Assembly: GCA_905199855.1 (NCBI GenBank)
Contig: CAJKHY010000001.1
Coordinates: forward strand, 25,120 to 89,119
Length of the DNA stretch: 64,000 nucleotides
Source of the DNA: an uncultured Clostridium sp.
GTDB taxonomy: Bacteria > Bacillota_I > Bacilli_A > RF39 > UBA660
Direction of reading: 5' to 3'
Shown: piece after piece, positions 46,764 through 55,631 of the stretch
Numbering within the stretch: the first letter of the stretch is position 1
Layout of the letters: the number at the start of each line of letters is the position of its first letter
Made by a program: the position numbers and the translations under genes
The notes under the pieces: generated by a model
Told to the model about the DNA's origin: nothing
What the model saw: the letters and a program-made list of their open reading frames with translations, nothing else
The model's database searches: none

Positions 46764-47240
46764 ATGATTATAAAAGGAACAAGTTGTTATGCAAATGCTA
46801 AAAGTGGTAATTTAGTATCAATTACTGGTGATGGTGGAAATGCCTGGGGGTTTTATGGCAATGCATATAAGAAAATGTCTCCAAGATTATATCTATGGCA
46901 ATACTACGATCAAAATCCCGATAATTTAGCTGAAGATGAGTTAATCAATTGGTATATAAAAGAGTTTTATAATTTAAGATTAAAAAAATTAAATCCAAAT
47001 GAATTAATGGATACTTTGAAACAAAAATTTGGAGAAGAAATAATATTACTTTGTCATGAGTTGCCTGGATTAGAAATAAATAAAGAACATTTTTGCCATG
47101 GAAGATTATTAGCTGATTGGATTGAACTTGAAACTGGTATTGCAATTCCTGAATTATCAATTAATGAATCTGATGATATAACTCAACAAGAGATTTATGA
47201 TCTTAAACCGAGAATAAAAAAATTAATTAAAAAATACTAA
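46764..47240 (+). CDS. DUF488-like protein
   Basis: A 158-residue protein. LINWYIKEFYNLRLKKLNP, LLCHELPGLEINKEHFCHGRLLADWIE matches DUF488-type proteins (C-x-E...CHR-x-x-x-A-x-W), here with HG for the usual HR. An N-terminal GTSCYANAKSGN is not typical of short DUF488 members. Function unknown. The start is ATG 46764 after GTAGGTGG. It has its own terminator and lies inside the comEC duplication. Confidence 0.7.
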   Translation: MIIKGTSCYANAKSGNLVSITGDGGNAWGFYGNAYKKMSPRLYLWQYYDQNPDNLAEDELINWYIKEFYNLRLKKLNPNELMDTLKQKFGEEIILLCHELPGLEINKEHFCHGRLLADWIELETGIAIPELSINESDDITQQEIYDLKPRIKKLIKKY

Positions 47241-47266
47241 GAATTATCAAGTTGATAGTTCTTTTT
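47239..47266 (+). terminator. terminator of the DUF488-like gene
   Basis: GAATTATCA-AGT-TGATAGTTC followed by TTTTTC. Confidence 0.7.
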
Positions 47267-47293
47267 CTATCCTTAATTCGACTTATTTTTTGA

Positions 47294-47872
47294 CAATCAC
47301 CACATGGAGATTATGATCATATGGGAAGTAGTTCATATTTAGTAAACCATTTTAAAGTTAACAAAGTATTCCTCAACTGTGGTCCTCACAACGAACTAGA
47401 AAAAGCATTAATAAAAGAATTAGAAAAGAAAAACATAAAACATTATTCATGTATTAAAGAACTAAATATTGATAAATACAAATTACAATTTTTAAATACA
47501 AAAGAATATGACAATGAAAATGATAATTCAAATGTAATTTATTTTAATTACAACAATTATAAATTTCTTCTCATGGGTGATGCTGGAATAGAGAAGGAAA
47601 AAGATATATTAAAAAAATATAATTTAAATAATATTGATTTCCTAAAAGTTGGACATCATGGATCAAATACATCATCAAGTAAAGAGTTTATTAACAACAT
47701 TAATCCTAAATACAGTATCATTAGTGTTGGTAAAAACAATAAATATGGGCATCCAAAAGAAAATATACTTGACATATTAAAAAACAGTAATATTTATAGA
47801 ACAGATAGAGATGGTAGTATAGAAATCAAACTAAATAAAAATGGATATAAGATTAGAACATGCAGTCCATAG
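47294..47872 (+). pseudogene. detached 3' fragment of a second comEC (metallo-beta-lactamase part)
   Basis: From an in-frame TGA (47291) the frame reads QSPHGDYDHMGSSSYLVNHF and then parallels the end of comEC to the last residues TCSP, about 60 percent identical by eye. It lacks the membrane domain and the first half of the beta-lactamase domain. The best internal start is ATG 47321, after the metal motif, so an active enzyme is unlikely. Its codon use looks more like the host genes than the 3' end of the intact comEC does. Confidence 0.85.
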
Positions 47873-47885
47873 TAAGGAGTAAAAT

Positions 47886-48309
47886 ATGAATTATTATAAT
47901 AAGATTAAAAATGAATTAATAAATAATGAGATAAATAGTAAAGTAAAAAATTACTCAATTAATAAAAGTGATTTAAATACTTATTATAATATTGGAAAGA
48001 TATTAAGTGAAGCAGGAAAACGATATAATTATAAAACATTATATAGAATGAGAAAATTTTATAAATTATTTAGTATGAAAAAAAGACACAATGGTGTCAA
48101 AATTAAGTTGGACTTATTATAGAGAATTATTATCAATAAAAGATGTAAACAAAATAATTTATTATATAAACCAATGTATAATTAAAAACTTAACTACTCG
48201 AGAATCAAGAGAAATTATAAAAAATAATAGTTATTCAAGAATGAACAAAAAATTAAAATACATAGCATTGAATAAAAAATATAAAAAAATTAAAAAAACA
48301 GTCATATGA
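47886..48309 (+). pseudogene. truncated and frameshifted second DUF1016 copy
   Basis: The same junction as the intact copy (stop of comEC, AAGGAG, then MNYYN) is repeated. The frame reads MNYYNKIKNELINNEINSKV and GKILSEAGKRYNYKTLYRMRKFY, with about 20 residues deleted relative to the intact gene, then shifts frame near 48090. It resumes as KLSWTYYRELLSIKDVNKI and ends at 48309. The whole PDDEXK domain is missing. Confidence 0.85.
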
Positions 48310-48399
48310 TTACCTATTTTGAATATAATATTTAAGGATATGAAACATAATTTAGTTTATGTGCCCGCGAATCGCAAAAGGTTTGCGTTTATATAGATA

Positions 48400-48440
48400 A
48401 GAAACTCTTAAATAAAAAATAGAGTTTCTTTTTTTTCTAA
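48400..48440 (+). terminator. terminator before lepA
   Basis: AGAAACTCT...AGAGTTTCT followed by a T-run. Confidence 0.8.
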
Positions 48441-48519
48441 AAGTGTCTACTTCTAGTATAATTTAATATACTTTTTGAAAAAAATATATTATAATTATTT
48501 TTATAGGTGAGGTTTGAAT

Positions 48520-50334
48520 ATGAAAGAAAGTATAAAAAATAATATTAGAAATTTTAGCATTATAGCCCATATTGATCATGGCAAAAGCACACTTGCAGAC
48601 CGCATTTTAGAAGCAACTAATGCAATATCAAAAAGAGAAATGAAAGACCAATTACTTGATAATATGGACATTGAAAGAGAAAGAGGAATCACCATCAAAC
48701 TAAATGCCGTTAGACTAAAATATAACTTTAACAACGAAGAATATATATTAAATCTAATTGATACCCCAGGCCACGTTGATTTCACTTACGAAGTAAGTAG
48801 AAGTTTAGCGGCTTGTGAAGGTGCCGTTTTAGTCGTAGATGCTACTCAAGGCATTGAAGCCCAAACCTTAGCTAACGTTTATCTAGCCTTAGAAAACAAT
48901 TTAGTCATTGTACCGGTCATCAATAAAATAGATTTACCTAACGCAGATGTCCCTCTAAGAAAACAAGAATTAATTGACACATTTGGCTTTACAGAAGAAG
49001 AAATCATACCAGTCTCAGCCAAAACTGGTGAAGGCATAGATAAATTACTTGAGACCATAATCAAGAAAATACCAGGACCCAAAAAAAGTGATGAAGCACC
49101 ACTCAAAGCTCTTATTTTTGATAGCTATTTTGATTCATATCGTGGCGTCGTAGCCCTAATAAAAATTGCCCAAGGAACTTTAAAAAACACAGATAGAATA
49201 AAAATGTTATCCACTGGAGCTTGCTATGACATAGTATCACTTGGTGTTCATACACCTAAAGAAGAAACACAAGAAATGCTATCTTCAGGAGAAGTTGGTT
49301 TCATTACAGCATCCATCAAAGATATTACCTTAGTCAAAGTAGGAGATACCATAACTGACGAAAAGAACAAAGATATAACCCCGCTAGAAGGTTACAAAGT
49401 AATCAAACCATCAGTTTTCTGTGGACTTTACCCAATTGATTCAAAGAAATATCCTAATCTAAAAGAAGCCTTAGAAAAATTAAAACTAAACGATGCCGCC
49501 CTAACATTTGAACCAGAAACCTCTATTTCCTTAGGATTCGGCTATCGAACTGGTTTCCTTGGCCTATTACATATGGAAATTATTAAAGAAAGAATAGAAC
49601 GAGAGTTCAATATTGAATTAATTGCAACATCCCCTTCAGTTATATATGAACTAACCCTAACTGATAACAGCACTATTACAATAGATAATCCATCCAAGTT
49701 CCCTGATAAAACAAAAATCAAAACAGTGAAAGAACCGTATGTAAAAGCAAGCATTTTTGTCCCAAGTGAATATATCGGTAGCATCATGGAACTATGCCAA
49801 GATAAACGTGGAACCTACTTAAACATGGAATATATTGATACAAAAAGAGTAAATATTCATTATGAAATACCACTTGCAGAAATTGTTTATGATTTCTTTG
49901 ACAAGCTAAAAAGATCCACCAAAGGATATGCATCATTTGACTATGAACTAATTGGTTACAAAGAATCAGATCTAGTTAAATTAGATATCCTAGTAAATGG
50001 CGAAGCCGTTGATGCCCTAAGTGTCATAGTACACAAAGAATTTGCCTACAAAAGAGGAAGAATTATCGTAGAAAACCTCAAAAATATCATACCAAGGCAA
50101 ATGTTTGAAATACCAATCCAAGCGGTTATCGGAAGCAAAGTTATCTCTCGAGCGGACATAAAAGCCATGAGAAAAAACGTCTTAGCAAAATGCTATGGAG
50201 GTGACGTCTCAAGAAAAAGAAAACTACTTGAAAAACAAAAAGAAGGTAAAAAGAAAATGAAACAAATAGGACGTGTTGAAATACCTGATGAAGCATTCCT
50301 AAAAATACTTAGTACAGATGAAGAAAATAACTAA
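48520..50334 (+). CDS. lepA: elongation factor 4 (LepA)
   Basis: A translational GTPase that back-translocates or helps ribosome assembly. [21 protein letters not shown] (G1), [11 protein letters not shown] (G2), [11 protein letters not shown] (G3), INKIDLPNA (G4) and VSAKTGEGI (G5) are all seen. The LepA-specific C-terminal domain has RPGKR-like KRGRIIVEN and [26 protein letters not shown]. About 604 residues. The start is ATG 48520 after GGTGAGG; the TTG at 48514 is too close. Confidence 0.97.
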   Translation: MKESIKNNIRNFSIIAHIDHGKSTLADRILEATNAISKREMKDQLLDNMDIERERGITIKLNAVRLKYNFNNEEYILNLIDTPGHVDFTYEVSRSLAACEGAVLVVDATQGIEAQTLANVYLALENNLVIVPVINKIDLPNADVPLRKQELIDTFGFTEEEIIPVSAKTGEGIDKLLETIIKKIPGPKKSDEAPLKALIFDSYFDSYRGVVALIKIAQGTLKNTDRIKMLSTGACYDIVSLGVHTPKEETQEMLSSGEVGFITASIKDITLVKVGDTITDEKNKDITPLEGYKVIKPSVFCGLYPIDSKKYPNLKEALEKLKLNDAALTFEPETSISLGFGYRTGFLGLLHMEIIKERIEREFNIELIATSPSVIYELTLTDNSTITIDNPSKFPDKTKIKTVKEPYVKASIFVPSEYIGSIMELCQDKRGTYLNMEYIDTKRVNIHYEIPLAEIVYDFFDKLKRSTKGYASFDYELIGYKESDLVKLDILVNGEAVDALSVIVHKEFAYKRGRIIVENLKNIIPRQMFEIPIQAVIGSKVISRADIKAMRKNVLAKCYGGDVSRKRKLLEKQKEGKKKMKQIGRVEIPDEAFLKILSTDEENN

Positions 50335-50351
50335 AGGGGGGTCCAGTACCT

Positions 50352-52106
50352 ATGAAAAACAAAAAAATAGAAGAATACCTAAAAGAAGAAGAATTTACCC
50401 ATGTTGACAATATCTACACCGAACTATTAAATAACTTTTACAAAACTATCACAAAAATAGGAAAAGCCCTAGCTAAAAACATCCTAGAAAACGATATTGA
50501 CGGAGCAATAACCATCATCAACAACTTAAGCATCCTAGTAAAAGACAAAGAAAAAATAAAGAAAATAAAAAAAGTAATTGAAATAAGTAATGATGATGCC
50601 AGTTTTACCACTGACGACTACCAAATATTAATGTTTCTAATCTTCTATTACAAAGATTATGAATTAATAAAATACTTTGTATTATCTAAACCAAACGGTG
50701 TTAAAGTATTCAAAGATGCCCTAGAAGAAGTTTTAGATTATTACCTAAAATTACCAAAAAACAATCCTGATATTAATTACTATGAAAAAATACTAGAACT
50801 ATTCTTGTATAACATGAAACCCCAAGACCTAACAAAAAACAAAGGAAAATACTTACAAATGATAAACAAAAGCCCTTGCAAAAATTCTTGGCATATCAAA
50901 AAAATATTCAACATCATAGAAATGAGCGATCACGTTACCATAAAAGAATTAGGAAAAAAATATCGCATTAAATATCATTTTCCCCAACATGTCATAGAAG
51001 AAATACCTAGCATTTATCAAAATTTAGATAACAGAGTCGACCTTACCCAACAAAACGCAATAACAATAGACGGGGCAAAAACCAACCTATTTGATGATGC
51101 CTTTTACGTTTTAGAACTACCAAATGGTAACTATAAACTGTATATCCACATCGTAGATATTCCTTCCTATATCAAAAAAACAAGCAATATAAATAACGAA
51201 GCATACCTAAGAGGAGAAACATTATACTTACAAGACTGCATCGTCCCCATGATACCTGATGAAATAACAACATTCATGTGTTCCCTTAACAAAAACAGTA
51301 TAAAAAATGCTATTACATATGAAATAAATTTAGATTCCAATTTTGATTTCATAGGTAATAATATTTTAGATTACCTAAAAATATATAAAAGCCTCATTTG
51401 CATCAAAGAAAATTATTCTTACCAGTGGGCGGACCGACTAATCAAAGATGAAAACGGCAATAACATCCTATTCAACGCCTACCTAATCACAGACAAATTA
51501 AAACGTGAAAATGCTAGTAAAGAAATATATCGTAACATTCAAAACAGATTAGACAGACTAAATTACAGCGTAGAACCAAAAGAAAGCACCATGAACAACC
51601 TATCAGCCAGCATCATCCAAGAATTAATGATTTTAGTTAACCACCTAACAGCGGAGTATTTTACACACATTGATATGCCATTCATGTATAGAAACAGCAA
51701 AAGATTAAGCAAAGAAGAATTGAATGACAAACTAAAAATGTATTATGACTATATCAACAGCAACAAATTTCACCTAAACGAATTAAACAGTACCAACGTA
51801 AGAAACATTGCAGATATATTATCACGAACAGCATATTATTCCATCGATAACGAAGGCCATTTTGGCTTAAACATGGATACCTATTCACACAGCAGTTCAC
51901 CAATGAGAAGATATGCCGACATTATCAGCCAAAGATTAATATATGATTTTATCTTTAACAATTACCTAAATAACAGCTTAATATATAAATGGGAAGAAGA
52001 AATAGAAGAAACAAGTAAACACCTAAATGAAAAAGAATCCGATAACGAAATGTTTGAAGCTGAATACAACTTCCTAATAAAAAGAAAAATTCTAAAAAAA
52101 TATTAA
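50352..52106 (+). CDS. RNB-domain exoribonuclease (RNase II/R-like, divergent)
   Basis: A 584-residue protein. An unusual N-terminal helical half (residues 1-200) takes the place of the cold-shock domains of RNase R. The RNB domain starts NAITIDGAKTNLFDDAFYV (catalytic Asp cluster DGxxxxxFDDA) and continues with YKLYIHIVDIPSYI. It ends with the family motif YSHSSSPMRRYADIISQRLI (usual YTHFTSPIRRYPDL). No S1 domain or basic tail follows. Likely a 3'-5' RNase with altered substrate access. The ribosome site AAGGGGGGTCC precedes ATG 50352. Confidence 0.85.
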   Translation: MKNKKIEEYLKEEEFTHVDNIYTELLNNFYKTITKIGKALAKNILENDIDGAITIINNLSILVKDKEKIKKIKKVIEISNDDASFTTDDYQILMFLIFYYKDYELIKYFVLSKPNGVKVFKDALEEVLDYYLKLPKNNPDINYYEKILELFLYNMKPQDLTKNKGKYLQMINKSPCKNSWHIKKIFNIIEMSDHVTIKELGKKYRIKYHFPQHVIEEIPSIYQNLDNRVDLTQQNAITIDGAKTNLFDDAFYVLELPNGNYKLYIHIVDIPSYIKKTSNINNEAYLRGETLYLQDCIVPMIPDEITTFMCSLNKNSIKNAITYEINLDSNFDFIGNNILDYLKIYKSLICIKENYSYQWADRLIKDENGNNILFNAYLITDKLKRENASKEIYRNIQNRLDRLNYSVEPKESTMNNLSASIIQELMILVNHLTAEYFTHIDMPFMYRNSKRLSKEELNDKLKMYYDYINSNKFHLNELNSTNVRNIADILSRTAYYSIDNEGHFGLNMDTYSHSSSPMRRYADIISQRLIYDFIFNNYLNNSLIYKWEEEIEETSKHLNEKESDNEMFEAEYNFLIKRKILKKY

Positions 52107-52124
52107 ATAGAAAGGAAATATAAT

Positions 52125-53123
52125 ATGGAAGAAGATAGAGTAGTAACTTCTAAAGAATTAAAAGAAGATACTTTTGAAAAAACAATTAGACCCGATAGTT
52201 TAGATGAATACATTGGACAAGAAGATGTAAAAAATAACATCAGTGTCTTTATAAAAAGTGCACTCATGAGAAGCGAACCATTAGATCATGTTTTATTATA
52301 TGGACCACCTGGTTTAGGAAAAACAACACTAGCATCCATTATTGCTAACGAACTAGGCAGTAATTTAAAAACGGCATCTGGACCATCTATAGAAAAAAGT
52401 GGCGATTTAGCCGCGATTCTATCCTCAATTGAACCAAATGATGTGCTATTTGTTGATGAAATACATAGAATACCAAGATATATTGAAGAAATATTATATC
52501 CTGCCATGGAAGATTTTTCTTTAGACATTATTATTGGCAATGATGGAAGCAGTCGTAATATTAAAATAAACCTACCACCATTTACACTCATAGGAGCAAC
52601 CACCAGAGCTGGCGATTTATCAAGTCCCTTAAGAGATAGATTTGGAATAGTATGCAAATTAAACTATTATAATGAAGAAGAATTATTTAAAATAATAAAA
52701 AGAACATCAAGAGTATTAGACACAAATATCGACGATGATGCAGCCATAGAACTTGCTAAAAGAAGCAGGGGCACTCCCCGAATAGCAAACCGTTTATTTA
52801 AAAGAGTAAGAGACTATGCCTTAGTTGAAGGTAAAGGTTATATTGATTTAAATATCATGAAAACAGCCTTAAATAGATTAAAAGTAGATGAATTAGGATT
52901 AGATGAAACAGATTATAATCTATTAAAATCAATCATTGAAAAATTTAATGGAGGACCAGTAGGAATAGATGCCATAGCCAATTCCATTGGAGAAGAAGCC
53001 ACAACAATTGAAGACGTATATGAGCCCTATCTATTACAAACCGGATTGCTTAAAAGAACCACACGAGGTAGAATGGTTACAGAAAAAGGAATAGAACATA
53101 TAAAGAAAATGGAAAACAAATAA
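52125..53123 (+). CDS. ruvB: Holliday junction DNA helicase RuvB
   Basis: AAA+ motor of branch migration. [18 protein letters not shown], Walker [15 protein letters not shown], Walker [10 protein letters not shown], sensor 1 [19 protein letters not shown], and the winged-helix [12 protein letters not shown] are seen. 332 residues, normal. Usually paired with ruvA, which is absent here; it follows the RNB gene by 18 bases instead. Confidence 0.97.
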   Translation: MEEDRVVTSKELKEDTFEKTIRPDSLDEYIGQEDVKNNISVFIKSALMRSEPLDHVLLYGPPGLGKTTLASIIANELGSNLKTASGPSIEKSGDLAAILSSIEPNDVLFVDEIHRIPRYIEEILYPAMEDFSLDIIIGNDGSSRNIKINLPPFTLIGATTRAGDLSSPLRDRFGIVCKLNYYNEEELFKIIKRTSRVLDTNIDDDAAIELAKRSRGTPRIANRLFKRVRDYALVEGKGYIDLNIMKTALNRLKVDELGLDETDYNLLKSIIEKFNGGPVGIDAIANSIGEEATTIEDVYEPYLLQTGLLKRTTRGRMVTEKGIEHIKKMENK

Positions 53124-53141
53124 ATCTTTATATGTTTTTCC

Positions 53142-53163
53142 TTTGCTCTCGCGTTATAGTGCC
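53142..53163 (+). repeat. dispersed intergenic repeat, copy 9
   Basis: TTTGCTCTCGCGTTATAGTG, just after ruvB and a T-rich run. Confidence 0.65.
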
Positions 53164-53206
53164 CTTGAAACATCCTATGGAAAGTAATTTAATTTTAAAA
53201 ATTCTA

Positions 53207-53235
53207 TTGATAGTTATTAAAATATGTGGTATTCT
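53207..53235 (+). promoter_or_regulatory. promoter of the first type VII genes
   Basis: TTGATA at 53207-53212 and TATTCT at 53230-53235 with a 17-base spacer, 35 bases before the WXG100 gene. Confidence 0.55.
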
Positions 53236-53269
53236 AATAATATAAAAGTAGGAAAGTGAGGAATGAGAT

Positions 53270-53566
53270 ATGGCAAAAATATCTTTATCAATTGATGAAT
53301 TAAACAATATTGTAACAAAGATCAACACTTCATCTCAAAAAATAAGTGAACTATGGAACTCAGTTAAAACAACAGAAATAGCAAAAATAAGAGAATCTTG
53401 GATGGGAAAAGACTGTGAAGCATACATTGTTAAAGTTGAGCAGATGGATGTAACAATGCAACAAGCAATAAAAGCATTGCAATTACTTGGAGCAACTTAC
53501 AAACAAGCAATTGATAATATAGTAGCAACACAAAATAAGATTACAAATGATATACAGGGATTATAG
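53270..53566 (+). CDS. WXG100-family protein (EsxA-like), first copy
   Basis: A 98-residue helical hairpin. The turn motif is ESWMGKDCEAY (W-x-G), flanked by two long helices. Length and motif fit ESAT-6/WXG100 substrates of type VII secretion. It ends ITNDIQGL. ATG 53270 follows GTGAGGAATGAGAT, and the next gene starts 12 bases later with GGAGGTG. Confidence 0.9.
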   Translation: MAKISLSIDELNNIVTKINTSSQKISELWNSVKTTEIAKIRESWMGKDCEAYIVKVEQMDVTMQQAIKALQLLGATYKQAIDNIVATQNKITNDIQGL

Positions 53567-53578
53567 GAGGTGTGATAG

Positions 53579-55204
53579 ATGAATAATATATATGTTGACA
53601 GTGAGCAATTATTAAACTGTGCCCTAAATCTAAAAAAAGATGCCACGAATATTTTAACAACATTTCAAAATGAATGTAGCCATGCCATTACAGCAGGGAA
53701 TGAATGTTTAAGAGTAAGTGGGTTAGATTCTAGTACTATAAATGCATCGTTAAATAAAATATTTACAAAAGCGTATGATCAATTAATGCTACTTGCTAAT
53801 TTTTTAGCAACTAATGTAGCACAAGAATACGATTTAACAACACAAGCAATTGCTAAATCATTTAATCAAGAGTTTGCTAATGAAATAGCATCATTATTAG
53901 GAATTACAATAGGTTCTGTGGCGGGAGGAGCAACAGGAATAGGTACTAATATATCTAGCAGTTCAGGAATTGCTGGTGGTTATACTGGAGGTTCTGGTTA
54001 TTTTGGAGGTACTGGTGGTTCATCACCATCAATTGGTTCACCAAACGCATCTCCTTATCCAAACGGCAACCAAACAGGCCAAGTTAATTTAACAAATTTA
54101 ACACCAGAAGAAAAAGCAAAATTAGAAGCGGCAGGTTATAAATGGGAATGTCATGACGGAACATGCGGTTGGTATAAAACAGATCCTAATACTGGGCAAC
54201 CTATTTTAGCAGGCTCAAACGATCTTAATAAGATGTATGGTATTTTGGGTGCTGATCAAAACGGAAAGTATAAGCCTACGCCTTCAACATCTAATAATGG
54301 TGGTATGACAAGCGTTCCATCAAATATCAGTAATAGTAATGTAACTGAAACAATTATGATGCAAAAAGGCTTTACAAAAGCAACAGATGGTAATTGGGTA
54401 AATAGTGATGGAGTTGTTGTAGAAAGTGGAGATGCTGAAATAATTTCTCATGAATACAATAGATTTTTAGAAAATAGTGGTGGAGATATAAATTCTGCAT
54501 ATAATTCGACACAAGCATTGACGGATCAACTAATTAAAGCAAGCGCCAATGGAGAACCTGTTTTAAAAAGAGATGCTGCTGGAAATCCTTATGTAGTAAC
54601 TGATTCTAATTTTGGCTTAGGTGGTAATACTAGAAATTCTGATACAACTTCAAGTAATATAAGCTCACATTTAAGTGACGATGAATATTTTAGAATGTAT
54701 GGTAGATCTCGTGATACATCATCGTCAATTTCAAGTCGAGATTCTGCAATTAATGCTAATTCTATGAAACAAGAACAAATGGCATCAAGGTCAATAAACA
54801 CTAACGTTTCAAGTACTAAGAGTAGTTATACGAATGAAAAAATGGATATTTTAGGTAAAACTGATAATTCTCCGTCATTTTCTAGTAAGAGTAGTTCATC
54901 ATCTAATCAACACAAAAGCATTTTTGATATAAATGTTGGAAGTAATAATAGTAATTCATCTTCAAAAAGAGGATCGATCAGTTCTTCATCAAGTTCAATG
55001 TCATCAACAACTACAAAACCAACAACAAATGCTAAGTATTCATCTGGTTCATCAATAAAAACTACGCCATCAACAAAAACCACATCTATTTCAAGTCGTG
55101 ATAGTGCTATTAATGCTAATTCTATGAGAAATGAGCAAAAGGCGGCTAGAACTACATCAAAAGTATATGATTCTTCAACCAAAAGTAATAGTAAATGGGC
55201 ATAA
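53579..55204 (+). CDS. type VII substrate-like protein with Ser/Thr-rich repeat tail
   Basis: A 541-residue protein. Residues 1-105 form a WXG/LXG-like helical region (NIYVDSEQLLNCALNLKKDA...). A Gly-rich hinge (SVAGGATGIG, GGYTGGSGYFGGTGG) follows, then a small CHDGTCGWYKTDPNTGQ motif. The rest is Ser/Thr/Asn-rich, with a duplicated segment ISSRDSAINANSM near residues 384 and 503. No signal peptide or toxin domain is recognised. Position between WXG100 genes and essC supports a secreted substrate. Confidence 0.7.
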   Translation: MNNIYVDSEQLLNCALNLKKDATNILTTFQNECSHAITAGNECLRVSGLDSSTINASLNKIFTKAYDQLMLLANFLATNVAQEYDLTTQAIAKSFNQEFANEIASLLGITIGSVAGGATGIGTNISSSSGIAGGYTGGSGYFGGTGGSSPSIGSPNASPYPNGNQTGQVNLTNLTPEEKAKLEAAGYKWECHDGTCGWYKTDPNTGQPILAGSNDLNKMYGILGADQNGKYKPTPSTSNNGGMTSVPSNISNSNVTETIMMQKGFTKATDGNWVNSDGVVVESGDAEIISHEYNRFLENSGGDINSAYNSTQALTDQLIKASANGEPVLKRDAAGNPYVVTDSNFGLGGNTRNSDTTSSNISSHLSDDEYFRMYGRSRDTSSSISSRDSAINANSMKQEQMASRSINTNVSSTKSSYTNEKMDILGKTDNSPSFSSKSSSSSNQHKSIFDINVGSNNSNSSSKRGSISSSSSSMSSTTTKPTTNAKYSSGSSIKTTPSTKTTSISSRDSAINANSMRNEQKAARTTSKVYDSSTKSNSKWA

Positions 55205-55223
55205 ATAAAAAAAGGGGGATATC

Positions 55224-55544
55224 ATGAACAAGGAAAAAATTAAAATTGACACCATTAATCTTTATGAAGAAATATATAAAATTAATATGATATTATCTTC
55301 TTTAGAAAAAGAGTATATTAATATAAGAGATATTACTGTGACATCACTAGACGAAGTTGATAACTCTTATAATTATTATAAAGATTTTGAAAAAAATATA
55401 AGAGATTTAATAATAAGATTTCGTAAATTAAATAATATGGTTGTTGGTGGAGTTATTCAAAAATATAATTCTTTTGATGCTTCCTTAAATTATGATTTTA
55501 ACAATTTAAAAACAATAACTGAAAATATAAGAAGTGAAAATTAG
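55224..55544 (+). CDS. helical protein in the type VII cluster, 106 residues
   Basis: A mostly helical 106-residue protein (NLYEEIYKINMILSSLEKEY...). It lacks a WXG motif but has the size of WXG100 proteins and DUF-type ESX accessory proteins. GGGGGATATC precedes ATG 55224. A terminator follows, so it closes the first transcription unit. Confidence 0.65.
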   Translation: MNKEKIKIDTINLYEEIYKINMILSSLEKEYINIRDITVTSLDEVDNSYNYYKDFEKNIRDLIIRFRKLNNMVVGGVIQKYNSFDASLNYDFNNLKTITENIRSEN

Positions 55545-55566
55545 CACCAAAAAAGTGCTTTTTTTC
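55543..55566 (+). terminator. terminator between the WXG unit and essC
   Basis: AGCAC-CAAAAAA-GTGCT followed by TTTTTTTCTTT; the left arm starts at the stop codon of the 106-residue gene. Confidence 0.85.
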
Positions 55567-55567
55567 T

Positions 55568-55604
55568 TTCGACAATTGACTATTAAATAATTTTATACTA
55601 TACT
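55568..55604 (+). promoter_or_regulatory. essC promoter with a Spo0A-box-like site
   Basis: TTGACT at 55576-55581 and TATACT at 55599-55604, spacer 17. Immediately upstream, TTCGACA at 55568-55574 is the complement of the Spo0A-box core, in the same orientation as at the sensor-kinase promoter. Confidence 0.5.
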
Positions 55605-55631
55605 ATTATTAGAATAAAGAGGTGTATTAAT

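Noticed and set aside
47321..47872. A free-standing metallo-beta-lactamase gene
   Set aside because: The frame starts after the first metal-binding motif and aligns throughout with the end of comEC, so it is a detached gene fragment.
45827..48309. An insertion sequence or transposon causing the duplication
   Set aside because: No transposase, integrase, terminal inverted repeats or target-site duplication could be seen. Homologous replacement fits better.
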